Assembly (NCBI GenBank): GCA_025345505.1
Contig: JANVCC010000062.1
Coordinates: 12,698,712-12,762,711, forward strand
Reading direction: 5' to 3'
Origin: Todiramphus chloris collaris
Taxonomy: Eukaryota > Chordata > Aves > Coraciiformes > Alcedinidae
Length of the DNA: 64,000 nt
The position numbers and the translations under genes are program-made. Positions 37,963-51,300 of this stretch are shown in pieces. Position 1 is the stretch's first letter. Each line of letters begins with the position of its first letter. The notes beneath the pieces are model-generated. The model had not been told where the DNA came from and ran no database searches. It saw only the letters and a list, made by a program, of their open reading frames with translations.

Positions 37963-39253
37963 AACCAAGGACTGGATATCAACAGAAAACATGAGGATAC
38001 AGGGGTTTGTAAAGCACAGTGGTAGGACCAAGATGACTCCCACACATTTACAACTCCTTTTACCATTTCACTTCCTGTGCTCTGCTGAAGGAGATGAACA
38101 AAGGCACAGGGAAAGGAAACAGAAGAGAAGATGACTAGCTGGCTTTATGACAGTGCTTCCCCACACTTCCCACAAGAAGAGAGGTTGTGACATCTTCCTT
38201 CCCCTGATCAGCTACCAACTGCAGGCTCAGCTCCAGTACTGGGCAGCAGCAAAAAATCTGGTGGTTCACATATCCCCCAGCAACTGCTGCTACTTTATAA
38301 GAGCCCAGATTACTATCAATGCCACTTTCATTAGAGACTGACAAACTTCCAATGCATCAGGCTGGAAAAATACCCCCAAAATCCACACAATCATTTACAC
38401 AGTATTTAATTTGGGATCCCTTTATTAACCTGGGATAACAGTTAATTAAGTACTTGCCCCATCTGGCCTTGATCTGAATGAAGTGTTTAATACAGAATGT
38501 AAATCTTGACATATTACCATTTGTGAAGGCAACAAAATTACTTGAAAAGCTGGCTTAATAACAAAGTTCAGTAGATGCTGTGAAATGTGATTTCTGTAAC
38601 AAGCTCATCATGAAAACATACACCCACCCACATTTTTACATTTCAAATGAAAACATCTTTTAAGCAAGTATAAGAGAGTGAAGGCTGTAGACAGGTGGCT
38701 GAGCTGCTTCAGGAGATTTCTGATTTACACTGATGAATAATGCAGGCAGGAGACTCTTTGGACATAGCTGAAGAATCACTCATGACAGGCAGCCACAGTA
38801 TAAATTGCAAGAGTAACTGCAAAAGCCACAGCAACTTCACAGCAGAATGCTAAAGCATCATAACCATGTAACATCACCAAGGGGAAAATCTCAACCTCCA
38901 CCTCCCCGAGTACAGCAGGAGTACCAGCAAAGTCATCAAGCTAAATATCACTGGCCATGGGATGCACACCCCACGCTCAGTAGAAAGCACAGACTTAAGC
39001 AGCGATGTTAGAGCTGTCAGAGGTGAGTTGATGATAGGGCACGCGTAAGTCCAAATACAAACCTACCCATAGGAGACGCACATTGTGGACAAGTATTAAC
39101 AGAAATGAAAAAGCACACACTCCAGATGCTGACCTGGACATTCCTGGACGTGAGAAGGAAATAAGTCCCTCCAGCACCTCACAGTAACATAAGGCTAATC
39201 AGATGTACAGTAACTATAAGGTACAAGCATTACCATCAGTAGAGCTCATCATA

Positions 39254-40368
39254 AAATCACAGAATCATTCCAAGACCTTTAAGATCATCAAGTCGAACTG
39301 TTAACCCAGCACGGCCAGATCACCAGTAAACCATGTGCCCTCAGTGAAACATCTACACATCTTTTAAATCCCTCCAGGAATGGTGACTCAACTGCTTCCC
39401 TGAGCAGCCTGTCCCAGTGCTTGACAGTGAAGAATTTTTTCCCTAATATCTAATCAAAACCTCCCCCTGGCACAACTTGAGGCTGTTCCCTCTCTTCTTA
39501 TTTCTTGTTACTTTGGAGAACAGACTCATGCCCCACCTCACCACAACCTCCTTTTAGGTAGTTGTAGAGCACAATAAAGTCTCTCCTGAGCCTCCTTTTC
39601 TCCAGGCTAAAAACCTGCCAGTATCTCAGCCACTCTTCAGAAAACTTTTTCTCTAGACCCTTTACTACATTTCTTGGCCTTCTTTGGACACACTCCAGCA
39701 CCTCCATGTCCTTCTTGTACTGAGAGGCCCAAAAATTAACCCAGTATTTGAAGTGTGGCCACACCAGTGCTGAGTACAGGGGAACAATTACTTCCCTCAT
39801 CCTGCTGGCCCCACTATTTCTAATACCAGCCAGGATGTTGTTGGCCTTCTTGGACACACTGCTGGCTCATATTCAGGCAGCAACCATAATCCCCAGGTCC
39901 TTTTCTGCCAGACAGCTTTCCAGCCACTCTTCCCCAAACCTTTAGCGTTGCACAGGGTTGTTGTGGCCCAAGTGCAGGACCTGGTACTTGGCCTTCTTGA
40001 ACTTCATACCATTGACCTCAGCCTGTCCAGATGCGTGTGTAAAGCCTCCTACCTTTAAGCAGATCAACACATCCACCTAACTTAGTGTCATCTGCAAACT
40101 TACCAAGGGTGTCCTCGATCTCCTTACCCAGATCATTCATAAAGACATCAAAGAGAACATGCTCCAGCGCTGAGCCCCAGGAAACATCACTTGTGACCAA
40201 CCAACAGCTGGATTTATCTCCATTCACCACAACTCATTGGGCCCAGACAATTTTTATCCAGTGAAGCATATTCCTATCCAAGCCACGAGCAGCCAATTCC
40301 TCCAGGAGAACGCGTGGTGAAATGATGTCAAGAGCTTTACAAAAGCCCAGGCAGACAACAATCTACCT
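39254..40368 (-). mobile_element. CR1 LINE, about 1.1 kb 5'-truncated copy, reverse orientation
   Basis: This is the longest CR1 in the window. The minus strand encodes the end of ORF2. At about 40230-40018 there is reverse-transcriptase sequence with KFADDTKLGG, the catalytic YADD-type motif. At 39857-39498 lies the C-terminal part, with [13 protein letters not shown]-like, [20 protein letters not shown] and [14 protein letters not shown] motifs. The 3' UTR and the ATCACAGAATCATTCC-type end follow at 39254. The frame is interrupted between the two parts and the 5' end of the element is missing, so it is inactive. Confidence 0.93.
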
Positions 40369-41606
40369 CAGCAGTGAAGACTAACAAAGGGCAGGAATTT
40401 GTACTAACAGCACCACTTCTGAGGAAAAAGTACTTGGAGCTGCACTCTTAATGGCAGATGAAGGCAGAAAACACAGCATGAGACAAACTGCTTTAGTACT
40501 TTCCTGAGTTTGGAGCTTTAGATGAAAGAAGACTCTGAGCAGCACAGTAGCATTGCAAGACCGATGAATGTAAAAGGAAGTGCATGTGATAATATTTTTT
40601 ATTGCGATTAGTAGCCAACACTAAACACCTGCAATTCTCCCCAGCTTAAACTGCCTGAATATTTTGTTTCCCAGGTTTACAGCACAGAGACAGAACCTTG
40701 CACCATAACCCAAGACAGGCTGTCACACCCAAGCCCAGGCAACTGCGGGCAGCTGTGCTGGGCTCCTTCCAGCTGCTCCTTCAGCCCCACACGAATGCCA
40801 TTACTGATAAACCCTCCCAAGAGTTGTGCCAAGTGCTGTTTAAACTTTAAGAGGTCATTCATTACTATTTCTTCGGGTGTACCAAAATCTCAGTCTTAAC
40901 TAAAGCTATACTGACCTATAGAATCACCACACAGTGACATTATGGCTGTAAGTTACTTGATACATGGATATATTATAATGTTTTCATTTTTCCAGGGGGT
41001 AAAAAAAAAAAAGTTGTGTTTTACAGAGTAATTTAATTGTGAACATTATTTTTCTTCAGTATAAACAGAAAGAAACTGTGTCCAAAACACAAAAACTTAA
41101 GTTACTAAAATGATCATCACTGTCATGGTTACAATAACCCAAACTGGTTTGCTAGTTTGTGAAGGCCATGAAGAGACAGTGTCATACTGGAAATTTATTT
41201 ATTATAGGAAACACTGTAGTACAAGAGGATGGTAAGAAAACAGACTGACAACTGTGTATTACCACCTTCTGTAAGTTTGATATATCAATAAAAAAGTTAT
41301 TTCATAAAAACATGTGAATCAAAGATACACAATAGAATTTGATGCTGTTAAATAATTATCAAAGACCAAGTAAAGAAAAAAAAAAGTGAAAAGGTAAATA
41401 AATAAAGGTCCCATTTGGTATTTCCGGTTTGGGTTAAACAAGCTGATATGACTTGACAAGTGTAATAAAGGTCTGTCATACTGAGATCACTGCTTCTGCA
41501 TCACTGGGTACAAACTCCCATTAAGCTTTAGGGTCCCTCCATTCTAGGTGTTAGTTTTGACCCATTTCTGGTCTCATTAAACACAAATCCCCAAACATCC
41601 TTTTTT

Positions 41607-41633
41607 GGGGGGTCAGGGGGGAGGAGAGGGGGG
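41607..41633 (+). repeat. G-rich tract with quadruplex potential
   Basis: Three runs of six G separated by TCA and AGGAGA on the + strand. Splitting the runs satisfies the four-run quadruplex pattern. Confidence 0.7.
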
Positions 41634-44011
41634 AAATCTCATATATAAGATCAACACATAACCTCACCCTGGTTTTCAGACTACTAAGAACTGAGCATTT
41701 CAATACAGCACGCTGTGATAGACAAAGATTTCTAGGGTAAGTCTCTTGTTCCCACTCCTGCTCCTTCACGTTGGGCAAATGGGCTGCAGCAGGAAGAAAA
41801 GGCTACAAAGGCCAACCTCCAACCTGTAGGAGACATTTCCTTCATGCAGAAACAAGTGACCACATACCCAAGAGCACCAGTCCTCAAGGATTTGGAGGTT
41901 AATCTTGGGCACTTCTCAGGTCAGCACAGCCTAAACTACTGCCAATTTGACAAGGACTCCATAAAAGCTCATACTAGGCAAGCTGCTCAGTTAGGCTGAC
42001 TTCAGATTTAGCAGCAAGTACACAGTCTAGGTCCTGATCACTGAACTGTGCATATCAGCAATGAAGCCTGAGCCTAGAGACAGTCCTCCAACCATGCTCT
42101 CAGTCTTTGCATACATGGAAGATGAAAAGATAAGGGGAAGCGCTTTTCCAGGACTTCAAAAAACATCGCTACATCCACCAGTTTTACTGTAGCTAAGCAG
42201 CTCATTTTCCTGTTTGAAATTCTACTGCATTATTCTCCGAGAACTACTGCATAGGGAACTTACATAAAAAAGAAAGAACAAAATCTATTGTTTCTTCCAA
42301 CATGGAAGATGTATAATCAAACAAGGAAAATGCTTTTGTCTTCACAAGAGTCCTCTGAACTACAAAGAACTTGGTAGAGAGAGCAAGAGGGCTGATGTCT
42401 AGTGTGTTGTGCCTGGAGAAAAATTCTTATGTTAAAACAGAGAAGATGCAAAGAGAATTCAAGCTCCAGCACACCAAGTTCGGTGAAGCATGAATATTTA
42501 CACACACTTCTCAATAATATAATACTACCGAGAGATTGGTTTCTCTTATTATTGAGCAGTTTTTTGAAACAGTGGTAACAATGCTTGAAGCCTTCATTCT
42601 CAAAACTCGTGAGTTTTCTGCGAAGTTATTTTTACTTCTCTTTTATTATTTATTTTACCACAGTACCAAGAGCAACCACTACATAACTCTTCCAGGGTCA
42701 AACCTCCAGCCTATATCTGTAAAAATGCCAAAACTCTGACGTTATCCAGCGCACTCCAGAATCTTGAACATAACTTGCATTAAACAGCAAAATATTGTCC
42801 ATCCGTTCACCTACACTGCACAGATTCACCCACCTATTTCAACAACTAGTTAAAAAGACTTGACGATAACTCAAATCAGAATTATTTCAAGCTTACTATA
42901 GGGTTAAAAAAAATTACTTCTATTATCAGATTGTATGTTAATAGTTTCATCTCTTAAAAATGTCTTCATTTTAAAATGAAAACACAAGTCCAGGACATGG
43001 CTTTTCAACAAATAATAAGCAAGAACTGGATTCCTCAATGAAAAGCACCACCCAGACACAAAGCATACCAGGATTCTCTATTTAACATGTTTAAGAATTT
43101 TAATTCTTCATTTCCTCACTTCTCACCTATGAAAATTTATATTTGGCATTCCAGTAGAATGCCTTTTCCACTTAGCATATCTAGGCTTTAACGCCATGCA
43201 TTTCAAGTTCCATAAAGACCAAAATATCCTATTAAAAGACTACTACCTATAACACCCTTGTTTAAGCAAACTTTTCTCAGCAAAAATGTTTAATAAAATA
43301 AAGGAGAGACAACAATAACAAAAAAAAAGAAGTCCAGTTACGGACATAAACCCTTGACCAGAACCTCGTGATTCTGGCTAGAATAACCACTATCTCTATC
43401 CCATCACAGCTGCCAGCAGTTCCTGAATAGACAGTGCCTTCAGCTGCTTCAGTGACATTTGAGGCCCTGCAAATATGTACTTCCTAATCCTGATGGCTCA
43501 GAGGTGTCGTTGTAAATCCAAAGAACATCTGCCTCACTGCTAGCTGAACAGATATACAGTTTCATTTTGGTACAAGGTAATGCGAGCTAGCAATCAGCTT
43601 TTGGCTTCACCTGTTTTTTTTTCCAGGAAGTAATCACCATATTAACATTATGAATTGACAAAACATTTGCATAAAACAACAATTAACTTAAAGAGAACAC
43701 ACACGCCAGTGCTAAACTCGACAATTATATGGTTACACTACAATGTGGTGGTAAGACTGATTCAGACATGAAAAATAAGACATGTATGATTAAAGATAAA
43801 GATCACAGGGCTTTGTTAGTACTAGGTCTAAATCCCAGATCATACGTTCAGATGTTACCTACAATGGTGAAGCACTTCACTAATTTTTGTAATAATTTAA
43901 CACTATCTTCTATGCAATATTTGGAATGACAGTTTGCAGATCCTCCAAGGATTTGATCCCATTTAAAAATTCCCTACAACACAGAAAGCAAAGGTCTTGA
44001 AATTTTTATAG

Positions 44012-44102
44012 AAAAAAAAAAAAAAAACACATTTTATTTCACTTAATCTTCTGATGGCAGAATAAAAACAGTGTATTAAAAAAAAAAAAAAAAAAAAAAA
44101 AA
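44012..44102 (+). repeat. Two long A runs (A16 and A25)
   Basis: A16 at 44012-44027 and A25 at 44078-44102 on the + strand, 50 bp apart. No retrocopied gene sequence is recognisable upstream of either run. Confidence 0.85.
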
Positions 44103-44537
44103 GTAAAACCAGAATTTTGCAATGCTTTGACTGGTCTACTCAACAGAGAGCATTCAAGCTCAGTTACAGAGAATGAACTGGTAACTATAACCTCATTTCA
44201 GTTTAGTGATTGCTTCCTGAAACTGTGCCCGCGCAAAGGATGGACAAAAGCGAAGAGAGAGCTTAACATAGTAGAACTGCAGCAAACAGAAACCAGAGTC
44301 CTTACCCAAGCCACAACAAAAATACTTGAAGTTACCCTATTATTTCATGAGAGCAGCTATTGAGATTACAAACAATCTTTTCCAGAATCTAAGAAGGTGT
44401 TAAGTAGATGCTCTGAGCAAACTACTCAAGCAACAAGGCTACACATTGCTAGATAACTAGAGATGCTGTCTAATTTTCACAGTATCTAAAGGTTTTCTTC
44501 TTAATTACTTGACAACTTGAGCCCTTGAGACAGTAAA

Positions 44538-44580
44538 CATTACAAGCAATACTATTTTAGTACTACATTACAAGCAATAC
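44538..44580 (+). repeat. 16-bp perfect direct repeat, 27-bp period
   Basis: ACATTACAAGCAATAC occurs at 44538-44553 and again at 44565-44580, separated by 11 bp. It may be a small tandem duplication. Confidence 0.9.
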
Positions 44581-47500
44581 CATCCCAGTTCAGGTCGGTT
44601 AAGTAGCTAGTGACAGCAGTGTTCCAGCACAGCAACTGCTGTAGTGATGTTTCAGACCTCAAGCAACTTTTCCCTGGATGTGGCATCACAGCCACCTGTT
44701 AGGCTGTGAGAACATCAGAGACCAGCTCTGTCTGAAAATATGGAAAGTTCTCCAGATACTTTCAACAAAGTTATTTTGCAATTATGTAATACCTACCAGT
44801 TGCAAGTACCCCTCTCTTTCACAAACCACCTTCCATAAGGTCATGAAATTAGAGACTATTAAGGTTTCAGTCATACAGACTTGTATTAACAATCGTCTTT
44901 TCAATTAGCTCAGAGACATTACAGATCCACGTGACTTTAGAATCCCTAAAACCTCATTAATTTTTCTATCTAGACTAACACCCACCTCCCCCTATGCCTA
45001 AGAAAGCATTATCTACATCATTAAAGACTTGCAGTGTTATCTCAGGATAAGAGGAGTCAAAAAAAGTCCTTCTGCTTGTTCAAAATCAGAGCAGAATCAC
45101 TGCCACTGCTATGGAGAGATCCAAGTGATATCTCATAATAGACCTGAGGACAAAGTGAGCAGCTCTCCTTCTACAGAGTCTTAGAGCAATAAAAGATTAA
45201 AATCTGGAAGATGCCTTTGAAATGCTGAAGACCTTGAAACCCACAGGGGCAGGATCTGTTATTTGAGGAGCTGAGATCAGTGTCTCCATCAGGGAACATC
45301 CTCCCTTGAGCAAGGTTCATAACACACAAGTTCAAAGCCAATCAGCCAGGCAGGCAAGAACTTTTCTAGAATAATTGAATACTTTCAAGCCTCATTCTTG
45401 CTGAAATCAGCAGACTCCTATCAGCAAATTCACCATTCTATGATCACTCGGCTGATAGGAGCTCTTCGAGATATCATTCAGCTGTTTTAAGCCCAGTTAT
45501 GTTCAATTTTGTTGAGTTGTTTGGGGTATCTTTTTAATTAATTTTTAAGACTGCCCTACATTTTGTAAGGCAAAAAGAGGGCAGAAGTAGAAACCCCCAA
45601 ATCTTACACAGACAGTTTTACTGAATAAAATTGTAACCTCTTCAAAAGGAAAACAAACAAAACAAAACAAAAAAAATCCAACCACGAACCTTATGGAGTC
45701 TGACAAGCCTTTTCTTATTCATTCATTAATTGAAGCTAAACAGTGCATCCTTCAATCCTATTTACAAAATTCTTTCTGATTAGTCCTTTTTAAAAAACCC
45801 AAGTCATTGAAGAAACAACAAATAACTATTCCAAGGAAAATAGGTACAATAGTTAAGCCTGCTTTGTCCCAACAGCCTCATCAACCCTGCAGCACTGAAG
45901 TGTTTTGCCTTCCTACAATTTTTTCTTCATGTCCTACTGTCTGACATATATTAACTTCTTTGTTCTACTCCTACTTGGCCATACATTTGATTATTTTTTA
46001 TCATGGTACCATTACTCTGCTACATGAGCACTGTGAACTTTTTCAAGATAATATTTGTTTCACTTGATGATGTGTCATGTAAAGATACTAAATTGCATGG
46101 CATGTTTTCAGACTTAAGATTCAAAAGCCAAAAAGAAAAATACAGCTGTTAACTTCCTTTCTCAATATGCTTAAAAATAAATTAAAAATACCCCAAATCC
46201 TCAGCATCTCAATGAAGTCACTTCATCTGAGGCTAAGATACAAGCTTCAGAAAGATCTACGCGGTACACACCAAAAAATTCCAACTACTCTACAGAAACA
46301 TAGAGCTGGTTCTTTTTTCTTTTTAATTATTATTTTGATAGGTTCACAACTAGGGAAAAAAATTTCCCTGTACAACTCCAGTGCACAGCAGAAAGCAGTA
46401 TTTAGAAAAACAGTATCTCCTTTTAGAATTCAAAAAGCAAGATTTATTTCAAAAATCCAGCTGGTGCTTCTGAAAGTGCAATAAGCTGTTTTCAGCCTCC
46501 TCATAAAACTCTTCTTCATCCTGAAGCAACAGGACATAATCCTCCCACAAACTGGGCCACCCTTTTTGCAAAAGAGGAGGAAGTCTCTCCTGTCTCTACA
46601 AGCCACTCTGAGTTCCACATCATCTTTTGAGGTTCAGGCTGAGAATTTAATTAATTTTTGCAAATATCGAGTACTTCAAGAAATACATGGAGCACAGCTA
46701 TGAAGAGAGCACTCCAAAATACACAGTATTTCAACAATACTACCCAATAGTAGCCCCCAACGAGCGCGCAGGAAAGCAGAACTGAATGAACTGCAGGTGT
46801 CTCATTAGTTCAGCTCCACTGTGGATATTCTCATCCTCCTCAGGCAGGAAACTCTGCAAAAGTAAGGACACTTCAAGTTCTGAACAAGAAGCGTGTGCAT
46901 GACATTCACCTTAAATGGAGGAAATAATTACAAAAAACACTGCTGTTTTGCTTTCTTATACTTGATCCGAGTATTTCAAATGACTGAAAATGACACCTGT
47001 GTGAACTGTAGCAAAGAAATAGCCTATGAGTCTAATAAAAAGAGATAAAATCCTTTCCCAGTGTCAGTGTGACCTCAGCCAACATGAAACATATGGAAGC
47101 TGAAGGTAATGCTACTAATAAGCCATGACTGAAAATAGGCCTGAAAAAGCAAGGAACTATGACCTACTTTTGTAAATAAATACCTTATGTTTCCCAATGT
47201 TCCAGCTTAACAACTCAATAAGATACTTTTGTGCTCAGTATGCTATCAACTGAGTGTATTCTAAAGTATATCCTATAATCCTTGGCAAACCATGTGAAGC
47301 CAGCCAATCTGGTTTCTCTCTTCCAGGAAGCAAAAGGTTTCTCAGCTGAACACAAAATTTTTTAAGAAGAACAAACATGACGAAGTTCTGCAATTGAAAA
47401 TTAAGAAGTTAGTCCTAAAACAAACTGGCTGTGAAAACATACCTTTACATACTCAATGCTAAGGTCTGCTCTGCCTAGTATTCTTTCATGAAGGTTTACT

Positions 47501-48291
47501 CAACTTGGTTCAGACTTCTATGTTATAACATTCCACCTTCCAAGACAAGACTTGAGTTTTTCCTCTTCACAGACTTTATTAAGAAAAAGTAGCCAAGACT
47601 CAATCAATAAAGTTTCCTCTGTAATAAGAAAGAATGGTAAGTACAAACATTTATCTAGAACACAAAGCACCAAGCTGTACATTACCAAGGACAGATCCAG
47701 ATCCAGCTCTCTCCTAACACTACCTTAACTCCCATGGTTTTTTCCCTTGTCCTGCCTGCTTCATCTGCTGCTTCAACATGCTGCTTATGTTGCTTGAGTG
47801 TCGTAACTTCAAATCCACTATAGCTTTCTGGTCTGCAAAAACTGGTGTGAAACACTATTCATCCACTGCTGTAAGCTACTTACAGATCCCTCTTCAGATG
47901 AAAACACTATGAAAGAATGTAGCAGTACCTTTTAGGTTTGGGGAAAGTTGTAGAAGATATATTGAACTAGCTTTATGGAAAGTAATATATGGAGTTTTTT
48001 GTGATATCTAAATCTTCTCATCTTCCAAGAGCATGTGACGTAGTACAAAAATGAAAATAATACCAGTAGTTTTGAGAAATGGATAATGTCTGACCTACAA
48101 TTCAGAGAAGCTATACTGATCTAGGACTATACTCAACTGCAGTTACAGCTTAACATATATCAAACTCTAATCCAACAAATCGCTAGCAAAGCCATTCTAA
48201 AAGCCTATGGAACTCTCACATTCCTTATGCAAACAGCTACTCATATTTCCCACCAATTAATCCACATTCAACTTCAACAGGGACACAACCA

Positions 48292-48309
48292 ACACACACA
48301 CACACACAC
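48292..48309 (+). repeat. (CA)n microsatellite, 9 units
   Basis: Perfect AC/CA dinucleotide repeat of about 18 bp on the + strand. Confidence 0.9.
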
Positions 48310-51300
48310 TTGAGAAATCCTGTTCTAGGGCTTTTTCACTCAATCAGATCTTGAATGCAGATATGAAGTAGGTGAACTGTGAAACTATCTTGTTGCTCAT
48401 CTTAAAACAAACAAAAAAAGATGAAGGAAAAAACCAAACTGTTGTGGTGGTGCTTCATTATTAAAAATCATCATTTTCTACACCATCAGCCAAAGAACTT
48501 CGGGACACCACGTATATTAAGTCCCTGAAGAGACAAATACAAAAAGGTGATGTAATTCTCCCACTAGCCTTCTATGACACTGTGGCTACAGAGCCTCCTA
48601 CATAGTTTGACAAGATGAACATTACCATCACACTCCAGTAAAGCAATTAAGGTTTACTGTGAACATACTGTAGGAGATGACACCACCCCTAGTTCTGCAA
48701 GCAGAAGACATTTTGGAACTGCATTACCATCGTTATCTTATTTGGGAACTGTAATGATGAATCCTATTGCTAATAGAAGCCACTTGGACCCAAAATTTCA
48801 GTTACAGGAGAGACTCTCATGAGCTCTGCTCCTCAGTGCAGCCCTGCCTGCTACTGCACCCCCAGGGCAGAGACAGGAGGATTATTCCTTCACACAGAGA
48901 ACACAAAATAAAGCAATCCAATTCTACACAATATGTTATGTTAGCGCTAAAGCTACTTTGTGAAGCGTTGCCTAAATCTCTATTACACATGCAGTGCTGG
49001 ATCACACAATTTGCTAAGCCACGAGAGGACTGCTCTTTGTATATGAAAATACAGGCCTGGAAGTTGTTAATATTCCATTGGCACCATTTGGTGAAAAGAA
49101 TTGGAAAAGGTTCTGAAAATGATATCTCATGTGCTCACACACAAATGGCTTTTTCTGTCATACTGGTCCCCCAAAAAGCCAATACACTTAATAAAGAGAA
49201 ACACTTCAATTGTTCACAGTGGCATCATGCTTCATCATTTTTACTGTGCCCCACCTCCACCTTCTCCTCCTCCTCCCTTTACGTTCCTCCATTGCACCTT
49301 TCCTTATCATTTCCAGTTAAAATCTCACCTTTGCAGATAAGCATACCTTGGGATACAGGTAGTAATAATGGGACTTGCAATGTTTTCAGCTCTAAAGTGA
49401 AGAAACTTGGACAGAGCTTCCAGAAATATTTATTTCGTTCATACTTAGAAAAAATTCATAGAGAGAACTAGTGGGAGCATTATTGCCAAAATAATAAAGA
49501 GGCTGAGAACCAAAGTTCAGTGTCCATTTAAGGGGTAAGATGCACGGACCAGAAAGAAAATGAAACCCAGCTTGAATACATGTAGGAAAACACACCTGTG
49601 GGAAAAGAGACCCAAATATGAATGTACTTGGTAACAACTATTTCTTAAAGCTTGTAAATAATGACAGAAATTCAAATACAAATAATAAATACACTGTGCC
49701 ACAGCACAGTGGAAGCTTGAATGATTTGTGTGATGGATAAATGGGACACTTAGCACTCTCTGGGGCTGTAACAACTGTACAAGTTTTCTTCCATGCCCCT
49801 TGGAACAGTTTTCAGCCCTGGAGAAATTATTTCCAACCACTGGAACAAAGATCACCTAAAAGGGCAAAAAACCTTTGGAAGCTATAAATGCTAAAGAGGT
49901 CTGAGTGCAGCTAAATGAGCCATCTTGAGATCATCTTCACTTTTCTTCAGATGGCATCACCTTGCCCCTGGCCCCAGGTTTTGATTTTACTAGCTTGAAA
50001 TTATGCCCATTAAAAGGCTTCACAAGTACTTTGAGAAACAAGCCTAGAAAGAGAAAGTTCAAAACTGTTATTGGATCTTCTTCCCAGATGCCTCTAACTC
50101 TGGAAAAACTCTATGCCTGCTTCTCTACTTAAAAGCACTGGCTGGACTATCATACAACTCAACTGCAGTTAAGAAAAATAGGAAATCAAACCTTCATTTC
50201 TCACCTCTTTCATGAAGGCTGCATTCAGAGAGACAAGAAAAAGGGGCATAAAAAAAGAAAAATCAGTTTCAACATTTCTGTAATGACTCATTTCAAAACA
50301 TGGGTTTAAACTGCCTTTGCTGGAGAATTTATTTCTATTGTGCATTACAAGTTGTCTTTATACAGTTATACTGCTTATAAACCCAATGATTAAATGATAA
50401 ACAGTGCCTGGCAGGCGTGATTTTACACTGAATCTCTAAAAACCCTTAAAATAAAATAAAATTCCAGGGTGCATTAAGAAGCACAGAACCTTAAGGTATA
50501 CTGAGAAATACTACAGTTTGTTTCCTCAACCTACCCAAGATTTTTAGATGATGACTCCATGCTCTCTTTTGTTGCAAGAGACGAGTATATAGCATACCCA
50601 CATCGGTGGGTCAAATACATCCCTTGCAATTCTTCAGCGACTCAGGAATTACATGAAGAATTAATTTAGTTTCAGAGCTCCGATTCTGCCTCAAGTTACA
50701 GTCTGTACATTCAGCAGAATCACTGTTAGAACACAGGCTGCTATGTTGTTGTACAAGTTCTTCTAGGATGGAGACAGAGAGACAAGATAATCTTATAATT
50801 CCATTAGCTACTCTACACTTTACAACATATAAAACAATTTTCTTCCTTTTATACCTTCAGCTGATACAAAAGCATAGCTATTAACAGGGATCCTTCTTGC
50901 CAACAAAGATTGCTACTAGACTTACGTGAAAGTCACTAAGTGCTGAAAACTGAGCCAGTAAACTTTTTTAAGGCTATGTACACCACCTATCAAAATTAAC
51001 TACTCCACTAAGTTGCCTGTAATATCTATCCCTTATTAGAGGGTTATTGTCACCACATCCAGCAAGACACCAGAACAATTTTTGCATCTTTTCCAGTGTG
51101 CTTCCACTGTGCAGTGCTGAGGGAAACAAACTGAATCTATGAAATTTGATCATATCAGAATCCAGTGAAATCCACCTTGTTGCTTAGTATTTTCCACATA
51201 CAGAAGCTGGTTTCTGTCCCTCTATGGTTATGAGCATAAAGGAAGCCGAGGTACCTTCTGTGGTCTTTTCCCGGAGAAGGTTGCCATGTCTACCTTCACC

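Larger units (their letters stand above)
31120..39253 (-). other. INPP4B: Gene-free stretch, presumed upstream INPP4B intron
   Basis: AT-rich sequence with an A21 run at 31351-31371, an A/C tract at 32514-32600, a G21 run at 32838-32858, a T16 run at 34201-34216, an A18 run at 36496-36513 and a C14 run at 37949-37962. A 174-codon + strand open frame occupies 37220-37744, opening with TTG, with no recognised product. No transposon was recognised. Confidence 0.6.

Noticed and set aside
39748-39945. Plus-strand frame over the CR1 copy.
   Set aside because: Antisense shadow of the CR1 ORF2 C-terminal region.
44012-44102. Long A runs considered as tails of processed pseudogenes.
   Set aside because: No coding-like or retrocopy sequence precedes them and no flanking target duplications were seen.
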